Shown here: one piece after another, positions 17,184-26,393 of the stretch
Numbering within the stretch: the stretch's first letter is position 1
How the letters are laid out: each line of letters opens with the position of its first letter
Source: Legionella londiniensis
GTDB taxonomy: Bacteria; Pseudomonadota; Gammaproteobacteria; Legionellales; Legionellaceae
Assembly: GCF_001467825.1 (NCBI RefSeq)
Contig: NZ_LNYK01000033.1
Span: 124,948-188,947, forward strand
Direction of reading: 5' to 3'
DNA: 64,000 nt
Notes under the pieces: generated by a model
Told to the model about the DNA's origin: nothing
The model's input: the letters and a program-made list of their open reading frames with translations, nothing else
The model's database searches: none
Translations under genes and position numbers: made by a program

Positions 17184-18404
17184 TCATTCTGTTCCGCTTC
17201 TCGGATCAAGTTCCAGCAAGATAGGCGATGTTTGTGGAATCAACAGGATTGGATCCTCTTGCGGTGTATCAGCTTTATGAACTTTACGCATGATAAATAC
17301 GGGAATTGTCAATAAGCAGATGCCAATGAAATAAATAAATAACCCATACCCATCCATTAGGTGCATGAATAAAGGCGCAACAAAGGGGCCAACCATGGCG
17401 CCGATGCTGTATGCAAGCAACAGACTTTGTGTGCCGGCGACAATATCCGCCGTATCCAGCGTATCGCAGGCATGAGCGATGCTGATGGGATAAATGGTAA
17501 AGGTCAACCCGCCGAATAAGGCTATTACAGCAAAAAACAGCCAGGTATCCTTGGGCAGAAAAAAGACTGCGGTTGAAGTCAAAATTGTCGCCATGGCAAT
17601 CATAATCAATACCAGGCGCCGCTCGATAATGTCAGACAGTTTTCCCACCGGATACTGGAGCAACATACCTCCCATAATCACAGCAAACATATGCTGAGCC
17701 ACATGCGCCTTGTTATGAAAGACATTATTTAAAAATAAAGGCAATAAACCATAGATTGCCCCCATGATTAACCCTGCGCTAAAGCAGCCCAACAATCCGG
17801 ATGCAGAATAATCAAGAAGTTTGGTCAAGCTTAATGTTGAAGGCTCCTCATATTGCGGCGAACGAACATGGGTCATGGCCAGGGGAAGAATGGATAAGGA
17901 GCATAAAATTGAAGAGACCGCAAACAAATACAACGTTGCAGGATCGCCAAAAGTCAAAAAAAACTGACCAAGGCTCTGGGCGGCATAAAACACTATCATG
18001 TAAAGAGATAGTACCTGCCCGCGGTTAATTCTTGTGCTTTTGCACAGCAGCCAACTTTCAATAACCACAAATAATCCAGCCGTGACAAAACCGGCAATAA
18101 ACCTGAGGATCATCCAAAACCACAAGCTGTATATCATGCCATGCAGCAAGCAAATTGCTGCGAGAGTAGAAGAGAATGCGGCATATGCCCGAATGTGGCC
18201 AACGCGGAAAATAAACCGTTCTATCCGAAATGAACCAAACACAAGGCCCGCATAAAAAATCCCCGTCATAGCGCCAACGGCCAGCGTTGGCGCCTGATTC
18301 AAGGTCATAATTAAAGCCAGGAGCGTGGCAAAATATCCGGTGCCCAATACAAAAACAAACAGGCTGACTAAAGGAGCTATGGTTTCAGTGATGACTAGCC
18401 ACAT
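17184..18404 (-). CDS. MFS transporter, YcaD-like
   Basis: The 406-residue protein has twelve predicted membrane helices and the overall pattern of the YcaD-like MFS group: a short N-terminus running into VSLFVFVLGTGYFATLLALIM, then GIFYAGLVFGS, a large second half starting after a cytoplasmic loop near residue 195, and GGLTFTIYPISIAHACD in the C-terminal half. Substrate unknown. It is convergent with the small acidic exported protein and about 215 bases from ubiE, with which it is divergent. Confidence 0.82.
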   Translation of the reverse strand: MWLVITETIAPLVSLFVFVLGTGYFATLLALIMTLNQAPTLAVGAMTGIFYAGLVFGSFRIERFIFRVGHIRAYAAFSSTLAAICLLHGMIYSLWFWMILRFIAGFVTAGLFVVIESWLLCKSTRINRGQVLSLYMIVFYAAQSLGQFFLTFGDPATLYLFAVSSILCSLSILPLAMTHVRSPQYEEPSTLSLTKLLDYSASGLLGCFSAGLIMGAIYGLLPLFLNNVFHNKAHVAQHMFAVIMGGMLLQYPVGKLSDIIERRLVLIMIAMATILTSTAVFFLPKDTWLFFAVIALFGGLTFTIYPISIAHACDTLDTADIVAGTQSLLLAYSIGAMVGPFVAPLFMHLMDGYGLFIYFIGICLLTIPVFIMRKVHKADTPQEDPILLIPQTSPILLELDPRSGTE

Positions 18405-18620
18405 GGTGATCTCGAATAAAAATAAAATTATATGCCAAATTCATGAACAAACCAGACTTTAATTGGGGTCGGGAAGTTTGATATTCAACTGCCCGTTCAT
18501 TGAAAAAATGAGCATGCAATTTCATTAAATTAATTGGGTTTACCGGCGCATATCGGTTAAGATTAGCCCTATCGTTGAGATGATCCAGGTCATCAAACAT
18601 AATCCAAGGGTATACGACTT

Positions 18621-19373
18621 ATGGCCAGAGAGCAAAAAACGACGCATTTTGGTTTCCAAACCGTTGATTGGGAGGAAAAAGAAAAAAAAGTGCGCAGTGT
18701 TTTCCAATCTGTTGCAAAAAACTACGACCTCATGAATGATCTCATGTCTCTTGGGATCCATCGTTTATGGAAACGTTTTACCGTAGAGCTAAGCCGCGTT
18801 AAACCAGGCGACAAGGTTCTTGACCTGGCTGGCGGCAGCGGGGATTTAACCCGTTTGTTGAGTCAAAAAATTGGCGATTCAGGACAAGTTGTCCTTGCTG
18901 ACATCAATTCAGCAATGCTGGCTGTCGGGCGGGACAGGCTTCTTGATGAAGGATTATTCACCAACATCGAGTATGTCCAGGCCAACGCGCAATCCCTTCC
19001 CTTTCAAGACAACACTTTCCATTGCATTACCATGGCTTTTGGTTTGCGTAATGTCACCGATAAAAATCAAGCGCTGCGCTCCATGTTCCGGGTTTGCAGG
19101 CCAGGCGGCAAACTGCTTGTCCTTGAGTTTTCAACGCCCAATTTTCCCGGGTTAAGACCTATCTATGACTGGTATTCTTTTCAAATTTTACCCAAAATAG
19201 GCCAGCTTGTAGCAAACGATGCGCAAAGTTATCAATACCTTGCCGAATCTATCCGCATGCATCCGCCACAGGAAACGCTAAAAACCATGATTGAACAGGC
19301 AGGGTTTGAGGATTGCCAATACTATAATTTAACCGGCGGTATCGTTGCATTGCATACAGCTTATAAATATTGA
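18621..19373 (+). CDS. ubiE: Ubiquinone/menaquinone biosynthesis C-methyltransferase UbiE
   Basis: UbiE is an S-adenosylmethionine-dependent methyltransferase that C-methylates the quinone ring in ubiquinone (and menaquinone) synthesis. The 250-residue protein has the family start [39 protein letters not shown], the SAM site [15 protein letters not shown], and the signature [23 protein letters not shown]. It is followed, seven bases after its stop, by ubiJ and then ubiB, the standard gammaproteobacterial order. Confidence 0.97.
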   Translation: MAREQKTTHFGFQTVDWEEKEKKVRSVFQSVAKNYDLMNDLMSLGIHRLWKRFTVELSRVKPGDKVLDLAGGSGDLTRLLSQKIGDSGQVVLADINSAMLAVGRDRLLDEGLFTNIEYVQANAQSLPFQDNTFHCITMAFGLRNVTDKNQALRSMFRVCRPGGKLLVLEFSTPNFPGLRPIYDWYSFQILPKIGQLVANDAQSYQYLAESIRMHPPQETLKTMIEQAGFEDCQYYNLTGGIVALHTAYKY

Positions 19374-19380
19374 GAAGGTT

Positions 19381-19998
19381 ATGATCAAGAAATACACCCT
19401 GAATGCCTTACAAAAAGCGATTAACCAGATTCTGCTTTTTGACGAAACAAGACCAGAGCGGATTCGGGCGCTGCATGGTAAAGTTATCAAAATAGTCATT
19501 GCACCTTTAAATGTTCATTTTTTTATCCATTTTGCAGATTATGAAATTCAGTTACTGGCCGATTATGAAGGATCAGTTGATACAACCATTCTAAGCAGCC
19601 CCCTTGGGTTGATCCGTTTAAGTTTATTACCGGCTTCAAAAGTCCGCTCATTATTCAACGATCAAATCACCATCATAGGTGACGCAGAGCTTGGACGGGA
19701 AGTAAAAAAACTCTTCGATGAAATTGATATCGACTGGGAAGGGCATCTTGCGCAATTTACAGGAGATGTTGTGGCTCATCAACTGGGTTCTTTTGTGCGC
19801 CGCGGGTTGGCATTTAAAAATCAGGTCAGCAAGTCGATGCAGCAAAATTTAATTGAATACCTGCAAGAAGAACTACGCCTTTTCCCGCCTCGGGAAGAAA
19901 TAGAAGATTTCTTTGCCGATGTTGATGAATTGGCATTACAAGTTGAACGTTTGGCAGCGCATATTAATCAACTAACGGTTAACGATGAAATCTTTTAG
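19381..19998 (+). CDS. ubiJ: Ubiquinone biosynthesis accessory factor UbiJ (SCP2 domain)
   Basis: UbiJ is a lipid-binding scaffold of the ubiquinone biosynthesis complex. The 205-residue protein starts MIKKYTLNALQKAINQIL; the earlier ATG at 19345 lies inside ubiE and is not preferred. An SCP2-like domain covers about residues 15-115 (IVIAPLNVHFFIHFADYEIQLLA, ITIIGDAELGREVKKLF). The C-terminal part contains the family's helical segment (HQLGSFVRRGLAFKNQVSKS...) and a terminal coiled coil. The gene overlaps ubiB by 14 bases. Confidence 0.93.
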   Translation: MIKKYTLNALQKAINQILLFDETRPERIRALHGKVIKIVIAPLNVHFFIHFADYEIQLLADYEGSVDTTILSSPLGLIRLSLLPASKVRSLFNDQITIIGDAELGREVKKLFDEIDIDWEGHLAQFTGDVVAHQLGSFVRRGLAFKNQVSKSMQQNLIEYLQEELRLFPPREEIEDFFADVDELALQVERLAAHINQLTVNDEIF

Positions 19999-21643
19999 GC
20001 AACTCATCCGCTTAATTTACATTAACTATATCCTGGCTAAAAACGGCCTTGATCAGCTGATTGTTACTATCGGCTTATTCAGCTGGTTTCGTTTTGTTGT
20101 TTTTCTCAACCCATGGAATTGGTTTCGCCGCAATCAACTCAGTCGAGGAGCCGCATTACGAATATCGCTCGAAGAGTTGGGTCCTATTTTTGTCAAGTTT
20201 GGTCAGGCATTATCCACCCGTCCTGATATTTTACCTCCTGATATTGCCATGGAACTTTGCAAACTGCAGGATAAGGTGCCGCCTTTTCCGAGTGCAAAAA
20301 TGCTGGAAATAGTCGAGTCGGCTTTTGGCCGCCCGGTCAGCGACATATTTGAATCATTTGATACGGCAGTATTGGCTTCCGCTTCTATCGCCCAAGTCCA
20401 TGCGGCAACCCTTAAAAGCGGCGAAGATGTCGTGGTTAAGGTACTTCGCCCTAATATCCATAAAGTTATCAAGCAGGATTTGGGCATTTTGCATACTATA
20501 GCCGTACTTGCGGACCGCTACTGGCCGGAAAGCAAACGCTTCAAGCCCAAAGAAATTGTCAGAGAATTTGAAAACAGCCTGCTTGATGAACTCGATTTAC
20601 AGCGCGAAGCAGCAAATGCCGGCCAATTGCGGCGTAATTTTACGGATTCGCCGTTACTTTATATTCCTGAAGTATATTGGGATTATGTGCGGGAAAATGT
20701 GCTGGTCATGGAGCGGATTTACGGCATCCCGGTGACAGATGTCAGCACGCTTAAGGCTTACAATATCGATATCAAAAAATTGGCCGAAAGAGGCATTGAA
20801 ATTTTTTTCACCCAGGTGTTTCGTGATTGTTTCTTCCATGCCGACATGCATCCTGGGAATATTTTTGTTTCGTATGAGCATCCCGAAAATCCGCAATATA
20901 TTTGTATTGATTTTGGCATTATCGGGACGTTAAGCGATAGGGACAAGCGGTATCTTGCCGAAAACCTGGTCGCTTTCTTTAACCGGGATTATCACCGGGT
21001 TGCCAAACTACACATTGAATCAGGCTGGGTGGCGCGGGATACCCGGGTTGAGGATTTTGAAATGGCAATCCGCACAGTCTGTGAACCAATTTTTGAAAAA
21101 CCCCTGAAAGACATTTCTTTTGCATTGGTCGTCGTGCAGTTATTTCAGGTGGCAAGGCGCTTTCATATGGAAGTTCAGCCCCAACTTGTCCTCTTGCAAA
21201 AAACATTGTTAGCCGTGGAAGGCTTGGGCCGCCAGCTTTACCCGGAGCTCGACCTCTGGACGACTGCCAAACCGTTTCTTGAAGACTGGCTTCGTGCACA
21301 GATGGGGCCTAAGAAATTTCTCAAAAATCTTCGTGAAAACCTGCCCTTTTTCATTGACGAACTTCCCCATCTCCCCCGGCTGGTTAATGAAGTGTTAGCT
21401 TTGAGCAAAGAAGAAAAAATCCGCCGCCTGGAAAGAATGGACAACAACAATTTAACCCGTTCCATGAAGAACAGCTGGTATCGTGGCCTGGGCTTTGGGA
21501 TTTTTTGGGCTTTAATGACCTTTGCGGGCATTGCCTATTTGGATTTACTGACACATGAAAAACTCATTGTCTTCGCGGTGAGCAGCGCACTGGCTGGAGG
21601 CATGATTGCGCTTTTGCAGCGTAAAAATCATAATGGCAGTTAA
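19985..21643 (+). CDS. ubiB: UbiB/AarF-family atypical kinase for ubiquinone biosynthesis
   Basis: UbiB is a membrane-anchored ATPase needed for aerobic ubiquinone synthesis. The 552-residue protein carries the invariant KxGQ-type motif in FVKFGQALSTRPDILP, an A-rich loop replacing the kinase P-loop (ASASIAQVHAATLKSG), the catalytic loop HADMHPGNIF and the metal-binding CIDFGIIG. Two hydrophobic helices close to the C-terminus (GFGIFWALMTFAGIAYL and VFAVSSALAGGMIALL) anchor it. It overlaps ubiJ and precedes tatA. Confidence 0.97.
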   Translation: MKSFRQLIRLIYINYILAKNGLDQLIVTIGLFSWFRFVVFLNPWNWFRRNQLSRGAALRISLEELGPIFVKFGQALSTRPDILPPDIAMELCKLQDKVPPFPSAKMLEIVESAFGRPVSDIFESFDTAVLASASIAQVHAATLKSGEDVVVKVLRPNIHKVIKQDLGILHTIAVLADRYWPESKRFKPKEIVREFENSLLDELDLQREAANAGQLRRNFTDSPLLYIPEVYWDYVRENVLVMERIYGIPVTDVSTLKAYNIDIKKLAERGIEIFFTQVFRDCFFHADMHPGNIFVSYEHPENPQYICIDFGIIGTLSDRDKRYLAENLVAFFNRDYHRVAKLHIESGWVARDTRVEDFEMAIRTVCEPIFEKPLKDISFALVVVQLFQVARRFHMEVQPQLVLLQKTLLAVEGLGRQLYPELDLWTTAKPFLEDWLRAQMGPKKFLKNLRENLPFFIDELPHLPRLVNEVLALSKEEKIRRLERMDNNNLTRSMKNSWYRGLGFGIFWALMTFAGIAYLDLLTHEKLIVFAVSSALAGGMIALLQRKNHNGS

Positions 21644-21684
21644 TCGATATTCATGGTAGTTAACAACAAACACAAGGAGGCATC

Positions 21685-21852
21685 ATGGGATTAAGCGGCG
21701 TCAGCCCATTATCTTTACTGTTGATTTTACTGATTATAATTGCGTTATTCGGAGCCAATAAAATCAAAACCATCGGCTCAGATCTAGGCTCGGCAATCAA
21801 AAATTTTCGCCGCGCGTTAAATGATGATGACCACAAAAATGAGCAGCAGTGA
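21685..21852 (+). CDS. tatA: Twin-arginine translocase subunit TatA
   Basis: TatA oligomers form the Tat pore for folded proteins. The 55-residue product starts MGLSGVSPLSLLLILLIIIA, has one membrane helix, the hinge LFGANKIKTIGSDLGSAIKNF and a charged tail, all typical of TatA. AGGAGG lies seven bases before the ATG. The stop overlaps the tatB start by 14 bases. The ordinary glycine-proline hinge (FGxxKLP) here reads FGANKIK, a common TatA variation. Confidence 0.93.
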   Translation: MGLSGVSPLSLLLILLIIIALFGANKIKTIGSDLGSAIKNFRRALNDDDHKNEQQ

Positions 21853-22090
21853 ATTATTCATCATCCTTGCAGTGGCTTTGCTGGCATTCGGTCCCAAAAA
21901 ACTACCCATGCTTGCCAGGCATATTGGCCAATTTATCGCATGGATTAATCGGCTGCAACAGCAATTAGGCAAAGCATGGCAGGAAGAACTCAACAAGCAG
22001 CAGCTAGAGGATAATTTAAAAAAAGCAGCAATCGCTGATAAAGCCTATGAGGCGGACGAAGGAAAAAAAGATCTTAATCCAAAGAATTAA
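21839..22090 (+). CDS. tatB: Sec-independent translocase protein TatB
   Basis: TatB pairs with TatC in the receptor that binds twin-arginine signal peptides. The 83-residue protein, starting MSSSELFIILAVALLAFGPKK, has one membrane helix with the TatB-type hinge FGPKKLPMLARHIGQ and then an amphipathic helix. The start at 21839, inside the tatA end, gives the family-typical N-terminus; an earlier ATG only adds residues. The 3' end overlaps the 3' end of tatC, which lies on the other strand, by 17 bases. Confidence 0.93.
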   Translation: MSSSELFIILAVALLAFGPKKLPMLARHIGQFIAWINRLQQQLGKAWQEELNKQQLEDNLKKAAIADKAYEADEGKKDLNPKN

Positions 22091-22796
22091 TCCTTTTCAG
22101 GTCAATTTTGTCCATAATAACCGACAATAAGAGACCTAATTCATACAAAATACACAAGGGCACAGCCAGGATGACTTGCGAAAAAACATCAGGCGGTGTT
22201 AACAGCATGCCCAAGGTAAATGCCGCAACGATGACATAAGGGCGAATCGTTTTTAAGGCATCCACCCCGCATATCCCCATGCGTACGACAAATAAACAAA
22301 GCAAAGGAATCTCAAAAGAAAATCCAAACACCAATATCATGCGCGTAATGAAATCGACAGAAGAAGCCATTTCCGGCAGCAAACGAACACCATCAGGAAG
22401 CGCATTGACGAAAAATTGCAGCATGAACGGCAAAACAATATAAAAACAAAATAATCCCCCAAGGCAAAAGAGCAATAAGCTGATGCCTGTCAGAAAAAAC
22501 AAATAAATACGCTCATTGCGATATAAAGCAGAATGGGCAAACTGCCATATATGGTACAAAACCAGTGGGGCAACCGTGAATAAGGCGGCATTGGCCGCAA
22601 GTTTCAAGGGAATAAATAAGGGCGATGTGATGCTTGTGGCAATCAATTCACTTTGCAGAGGCAATGTTTTTAACAAGGGCATGATGACAAACTGAAAAAG
22701 CTCGTTTGCTTTCCAAAAATAAATCATAAAAGCAATAAAGAATGCGGCAAAAATAGACAAAATTCTGCGGCGAAGCTCCATGAAATAGATGAGCAT
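22074..22796 (-). CDS. tatC: Sec-independent translocase protein TatC (inverted relative to tatAB)
   Basis: TatC recognises the twin-arginine signal. The 240-residue protein starts MLIYFMELRRRILSIFAAF, fitting the conserved cytoplasmic N-terminus (ELR.R), and has six predicted helices. Family segments include APLVLYHIWQFAHSALYRNER (the conserved loop-2/TM2-TM3 region) and FGFSFEIPLLCLFVVRMG. In many gammaproteobacteria tatC follows tatB in the same direction. Here it is convergent with tatB and overlaps it, so it must have its own promoter. Confidence 0.95.
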   Translation of the reverse strand: MLIYFMELRRRILSIFAAFFIAFMIYFWKANELFQFVIMPLLKTLPLQSELIATSITSPLFIPLKLAANAALFTVAPLVLYHIWQFAHSALYRNERIYLFFLTGISLLLFCLGGLFCFYIVLPFMLQFFVNALPDGVRLLPEMASSVDFITRMILVFGFSFEIPLLCLFVVRMGICGVDALKTIRPYVIVAAFTLGMLLTPPDVFSQVILAVPLCILYELGLLLSVIMDKIDLKRINSLD

Positions 22797-22969
22797 GCAA
22801 GTGAACGCAATCAGGAAACCTTAAAATAACTTATCACGCACCTTCCGCCCTATGCCAGCGCTTTTTAAAACCATTGCATATTTCCTGCCTCTCATCAATG
22901 CATTTTAGTTGCTATTTCATAATAGGTTTACAATACTAAACATAATAAATACAAAAAATTGATTTAAAA

Positions 22970-24217
22970 ATGGCACTCTTTCGGCAAAAAAGTTTGGAGC
23001 GACTCAATGACCCTGAAAGGCTGGATCAACTCTTTCGCATTGTGTCTCCGCTGAATTGGCTGGTTCTTGCAGTATTGCTGAGTTTATTGCTTGTGGCTTT
23101 AGGGTGGGGGTTTTTCGGCACTATTGCTACCAGAATACATGGCAATGGCATCCTGGTGAGCCGCGGGCAGCAAATTTATGATGCAGTCGCAGAAGCTGAA
23201 GGGAGAATCAGCCAGATTTATGCCCAAATTGGCGATCATGTAAAGCAAGGACAGGTTGTTGCCCAGCTTGACATGCCGATATTACGCCTTGAGGTATCCA
23301 ACAAACGCCAACAAATGCTCGCAATCAAAAAACAATATGAAGAATTAAAAGCATTTTTAGCAAGGGATCTATTGCTTGAGAGCAAGCATAACCTGGAACT
23401 GCAAGAAAATTGGAAAAAGGATTTAAAAAACGCCAACTTACATATTAAATTTTTAAAAGATGCGATAGAAGCACGCGAAAAACTGGTCGGAGGCGGCGCT
23501 ATCAGCAAGCAAGAGCTTGCTGATTTAAAAAGCCGCTATTATAAAGAACTGCAGGAAAGAGACGCCATTGCCAGCAAGATGGCGGAAAACAAAATCGAAG
23601 CAGAAAGGCGTTTGGAACAAAATCAGGCGCGTTTACGTGAATTGCATCATAAACTTCTTCAGGCCACACAAGACTATACCGCGGCAAAACGCCAATTTGA
23701 AGAAACAAGCACAGTCGACAGTCCAGTCGATGGCCGCGTCATTGAAGTGATTGGCAAACCCGGCGCCATTGTCAAACACGGCGAAACAGTATTGGATATC
23801 GAGGGGCATGCCGAAGTTGTAGATGCGGCAGTCTATGTTCCGGCAGCAGAAGGAAAAAACATTAAGCCCGGCATGCAAGCGCATATTGTTCCCTCTACTG
23901 TAAAAAAACAGGAATTTGGCAGCATCATCGGCGAAGTCACACAAGTCGCCCGCTTCCCAAGCAGCGTCGAGGGAATGATGGGCGTGCTCGAAAACCAAAA
24001 ACTGGTTGAGGATTTTACCAAATCCGGGCCACAGCTATTTGTGAGGGTTGATCTTCACGAAGCGCCAACCGTCAGCGGATATAAATGGACCTCCTCTCAG
24101 GGACCCGAGCTTGAGATCAGTAACGGAACTTTATGTACCGTTGAAATCACAGTCAAAACACAAGCGCCCATCACGCTCATTATTCCAGCATTAAAAAAGC
24201 TAATTGGCTATGAGTAG
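22970..24217 (+). CDS. NHLP/NHLM-type export system membrane fusion protein (HlyD family)
   Basis: The 415-residue adaptor links the exporter to the outer membrane. It has one membrane helix (about 32-53), a biotinyl-lipoyl-like half (IHGNGILVSRGQQIYDAVA), a long coiled coil (about residues 90-240), then the second lipoyl half (VDSPVDGRVIEVIGKPGAIV) and a beta-barrel with FPSSVEGMMGVLENQKLV, a stretch typical of the NHLM-system secretion proteins. It is the first gene of the exporter operon, six bases before the peptidase-transporter. No peptide-precursor gene was found in the 170 bases upstream. Confidence 0.9.
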   Translation: MALFRQKSLERLNDPERLDQLFRIVSPLNWLVLAVLLSLLLVALGWGFFGTIATRIHGNGILVSRGQQIYDAVAEAEGRISQIYAQIGDHVKQGQVVAQLDMPILRLEVSNKRQQMLAIKKQYEELKAFLARDLLLESKHNLELQENWKKDLKNANLHIKFLKDAIEAREKLVGGGAISKQELADLKSRYYKELQERDAIASKMAENKIEAERRLEQNQARLRELHHKLLQATQDYTAAKRQFEETSTVDSPVDGRVIEVIGKPGAIVKHGETVLDIEGHAEVVDAAVYVPAAEGKNIKPGMQAHIVPSTVKKQEFGSIIGEVTQVARFPSSVEGMMGVLENQKLVEDFTKSGPQLFVRVDLHEAPTVSGYKWTSSQGPELEISNGTLCTVEITVKTQAPITLIIPALKKLIGYE

Positions 24218-24223
24218 AAAAAG

Positions 24224-26392
24224 ATGTTAAAAAAGATATTTGCTTCACGGGTTAAAACCCCAACCATATTGCAAATGGAAGCAGTTGAATGTGGCGCTGT
24301 GGCCTTGGGGATTATTTTAGCCTATTACGGACGCTGGTTGCCGCTTGATGTTCTGCGCAGTGATTGCGGCGTTTCCCGCGACGGCAGCCGTGCTGACAAT
24401 ATTTACCGCGCTGCCGAGAAACACGGCATGGAAGTCAACGCCTACAGCCTTGAGCCTCTGGAAGTGAAAAGCTACCACGTGCCTGCGATCATTCACTGGG
24501 AATTTAATCATTTCGTGGTTCTCGAGCATGTTAATGAGAAAGCTGTTTTCATTAACGACCCAGCAAACGGCCCAAGAAAACTAACCTGGGAAGAATTCGA
24601 TGAAGGATTTACCGGCATTTTTCTCGAGCTCAAGCCAACCAAGGCATTCAAGCCTTGCGGTCAAAAGCCACGCATTTTGCCGGGTTTGGTCCGCCGTCTT
24701 AGGCATTCAAAACCTGCCGTAATTTTTATCATTTTAACTACGCTTGCCTTGGCCGTCCCTGGTGTGGCTATCCCTGGCATTACCAAAGTATTTATTGATA
24801 ATGTGCTTGTTGAGCAAATGCAGGGTTGGCTACGCCCGGTATTGGCAGGATTATTGATTGCGGGCTTGTTTCAAGCGATCCTCACCTGGTTTCAGCAGGC
24901 CATGCTGATGCGGCTTGAAGTTAAATTGGCGTTGGTGAACGCCTCTGACTTTTTCTGGCAAGTACTGAGGCTCCCCATGTCTTTTTATTCGCAGCGCTAT
25001 ATCGGTGACATTCAGCAGCGGCTGCAATCCAGTGATGCCGTAGCCAAACTGGTTTCCCAGCAGTTTGGCACCAATGTAGTCAATATTTTATTAATGCTGA
25101 TTTATCTTGTTATTCTCCTGCTTCTTAGCATTCCCTTAACCCTTGTTGCGCTGTTGCTCACATCCCTCAATGCCCTGGTTCTTCTCCTTCTGAACAAAAA
25201 AAGGGCAGACGAGAGCCATCGGCAAAGCAAAAGCATGAATAAAATGTTAAGCACTGCCATCAGCGGATTACAAATGATTGAAACCTATAAAGCATCGGGT
25301 GCAGAAGCCGATTTTTTCCGCAAATTTTCGGGCCAGCATGCCAATTATCTACAAGCTGAACAACAATTAGGCATCATCCGGGATGGGATAGGGGTGATAC
25401 CAAGCACTCTAAACCTTTTAGGCAATGCGCTGATTCTTGGACTGGGCGGCTGGCTGGTCATTAAGGGGCATATGACTATTGGAAGTGTTATCGGCTTTCA
25501 AATGCTCTATGCAAATTTTAGCCAGCCAATTTCCGGACTGGTCATGATGGCCGGCACATTACAGGAAATTATTGCTGATTTATTCCGCATCGATGATGTG
25601 ATGAACCATAAGCTGGCACCTCGGTATGAAGCGATAAAAAAACCTCTAATACCTCCTCATGAAAAATTAACAGGACATGTGGTTTTTGAGTCTGTAACTT
25701 TTGGCTATAGCCCTTTAGCAGAACCCTTGCTGACTGATTTCAGCCTTGAAATCAAACCAGGAAAACGTGTTGCACTAGTCGGGGGTTCGGGCAGCGGAAA
25801 ATCGACTATCGCTAAATTACTCGCCAGCCATTATCCTGTCTGGTCGGGAAAAATTCTCATCGATGGCGTTTCCCTGGAGGACATTCCTAATGAGGTCAGA
25901 ACCCGCTCCATTGCGGCAGTAGATCAGGAAATTCATTTTTTTGAAGCAAGCCTTAAAGATAACCTGACTTTATGGGATCCCACCTGGAGTGATGAAGAAA
26001 TTCATCAAGCCTGCCGGCTGGCTTTAATCCATGAAACCATTGCTGAACAGCGTGCGGAAGGCTATGACGCAATCATCAAGGAAGGAGGGAACAATTTCAG
26101 CGGCGGGCAGCGTCAACGACTGGAAATTGCCCGGGCATTGTTACAAAAGCCAAGCATCCTGATTCTCGATGAGGCAACTTCAGCGTTAGATCCTAAAATG
26201 GAGCAGGCTATTGACGCCAATATCCGCTATTTGGGATGCACCGTGCTCGTCATTTCGCATCGATTAAGCACTATCCGTGACAGCGATGAAATCATTGTGC
26301 TGGATCGAGGCCATGTCGTAGAACGCGGGACGCACCAGCAACTTCTGGACAAGAAAGGCATGTATAGCCAATTACTGGCAAGTGAGGCGTAA
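24224..26392 (+). CDS. NHLP-family peptide exporter, C39 peptidase-permease-ATPase
   Basis: The 722-residue protein cleaves leader peptides at a double-glycine site and exports the core. The C39 peptidase domain (1-130) has the triad Cys23 (QMEAVECGAVALG), His96 (EFNHFVVLEH) and Asp112 (FINDPANG), so it should be active. A six-helix permease spans about 160-440. The ATPase has Walker A GGSGSGKSTIAKLL, signature NFSGGQRQRLEIARAL and Walker B ILILDEATSALD. Its stop is one base before the ATG of the second ABC subunit. Confidence 0.92.
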   Translation: MLKKIFASRVKTPTILQMEAVECGAVALGIILAYYGRWLPLDVLRSDCGVSRDGSRADNIYRAAEKHGMEVNAYSLEPLEVKSYHVPAIIHWEFNHFVVLEHVNEKAVFINDPANGPRKLTWEEFDEGFTGIFLELKPTKAFKPCGQKPRILPGLVRRLRHSKPAVIFIILTTLALAVPGVAIPGITKVFIDNVLVEQMQGWLRPVLAGLLIAGLFQAILTWFQQAMLMRLEVKLALVNASDFFWQVLRLPMSFYSQRYIGDIQQRLQSSDAVAKLVSQQFGTNVVNILLMLIYLVILLLLSIPLTLVALLLTSLNALVLLLLNKKRADESHRQSKSMNKMLSTAISGLQMIETYKASGAEADFFRKFSGQHANYLQAEQQLGIIRDGIGVIPSTLNLLGNALILGLGGWLVIKGHMTIGSVIGFQMLYANFSQPISGLVMMAGTLQEIIADLFRIDDVMNHKLAPRYEAIKKPLIPPHEKLTGHVVFESVTFGYSPLAEPLLTDFSLEIKPGKRVALVGGSGSGKSTIAKLLASHYPVWSGKILIDGVSLEDIPNEVRTRSIAAVDQEIHFFEASLKDNLTLWDPTWSDEEIHQACRLALIHETIAEQRAEGYDAIIKEGGNNFSGGQRQRLEIARALLQKPSILILDEATSALDPKMEQAIDANIRYLGCTVLVISHRLSTIRDSDEIIVLDRGHVVERGTHQQLLDKKGMYSQLLASEA

Positions 26393-26393
26393 A

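Noticed and set aside
22797-22969. Peptide precursor for the NHLP exporter
   Set aside because: No ORF with a leader or double-glycine site is present on either strand.
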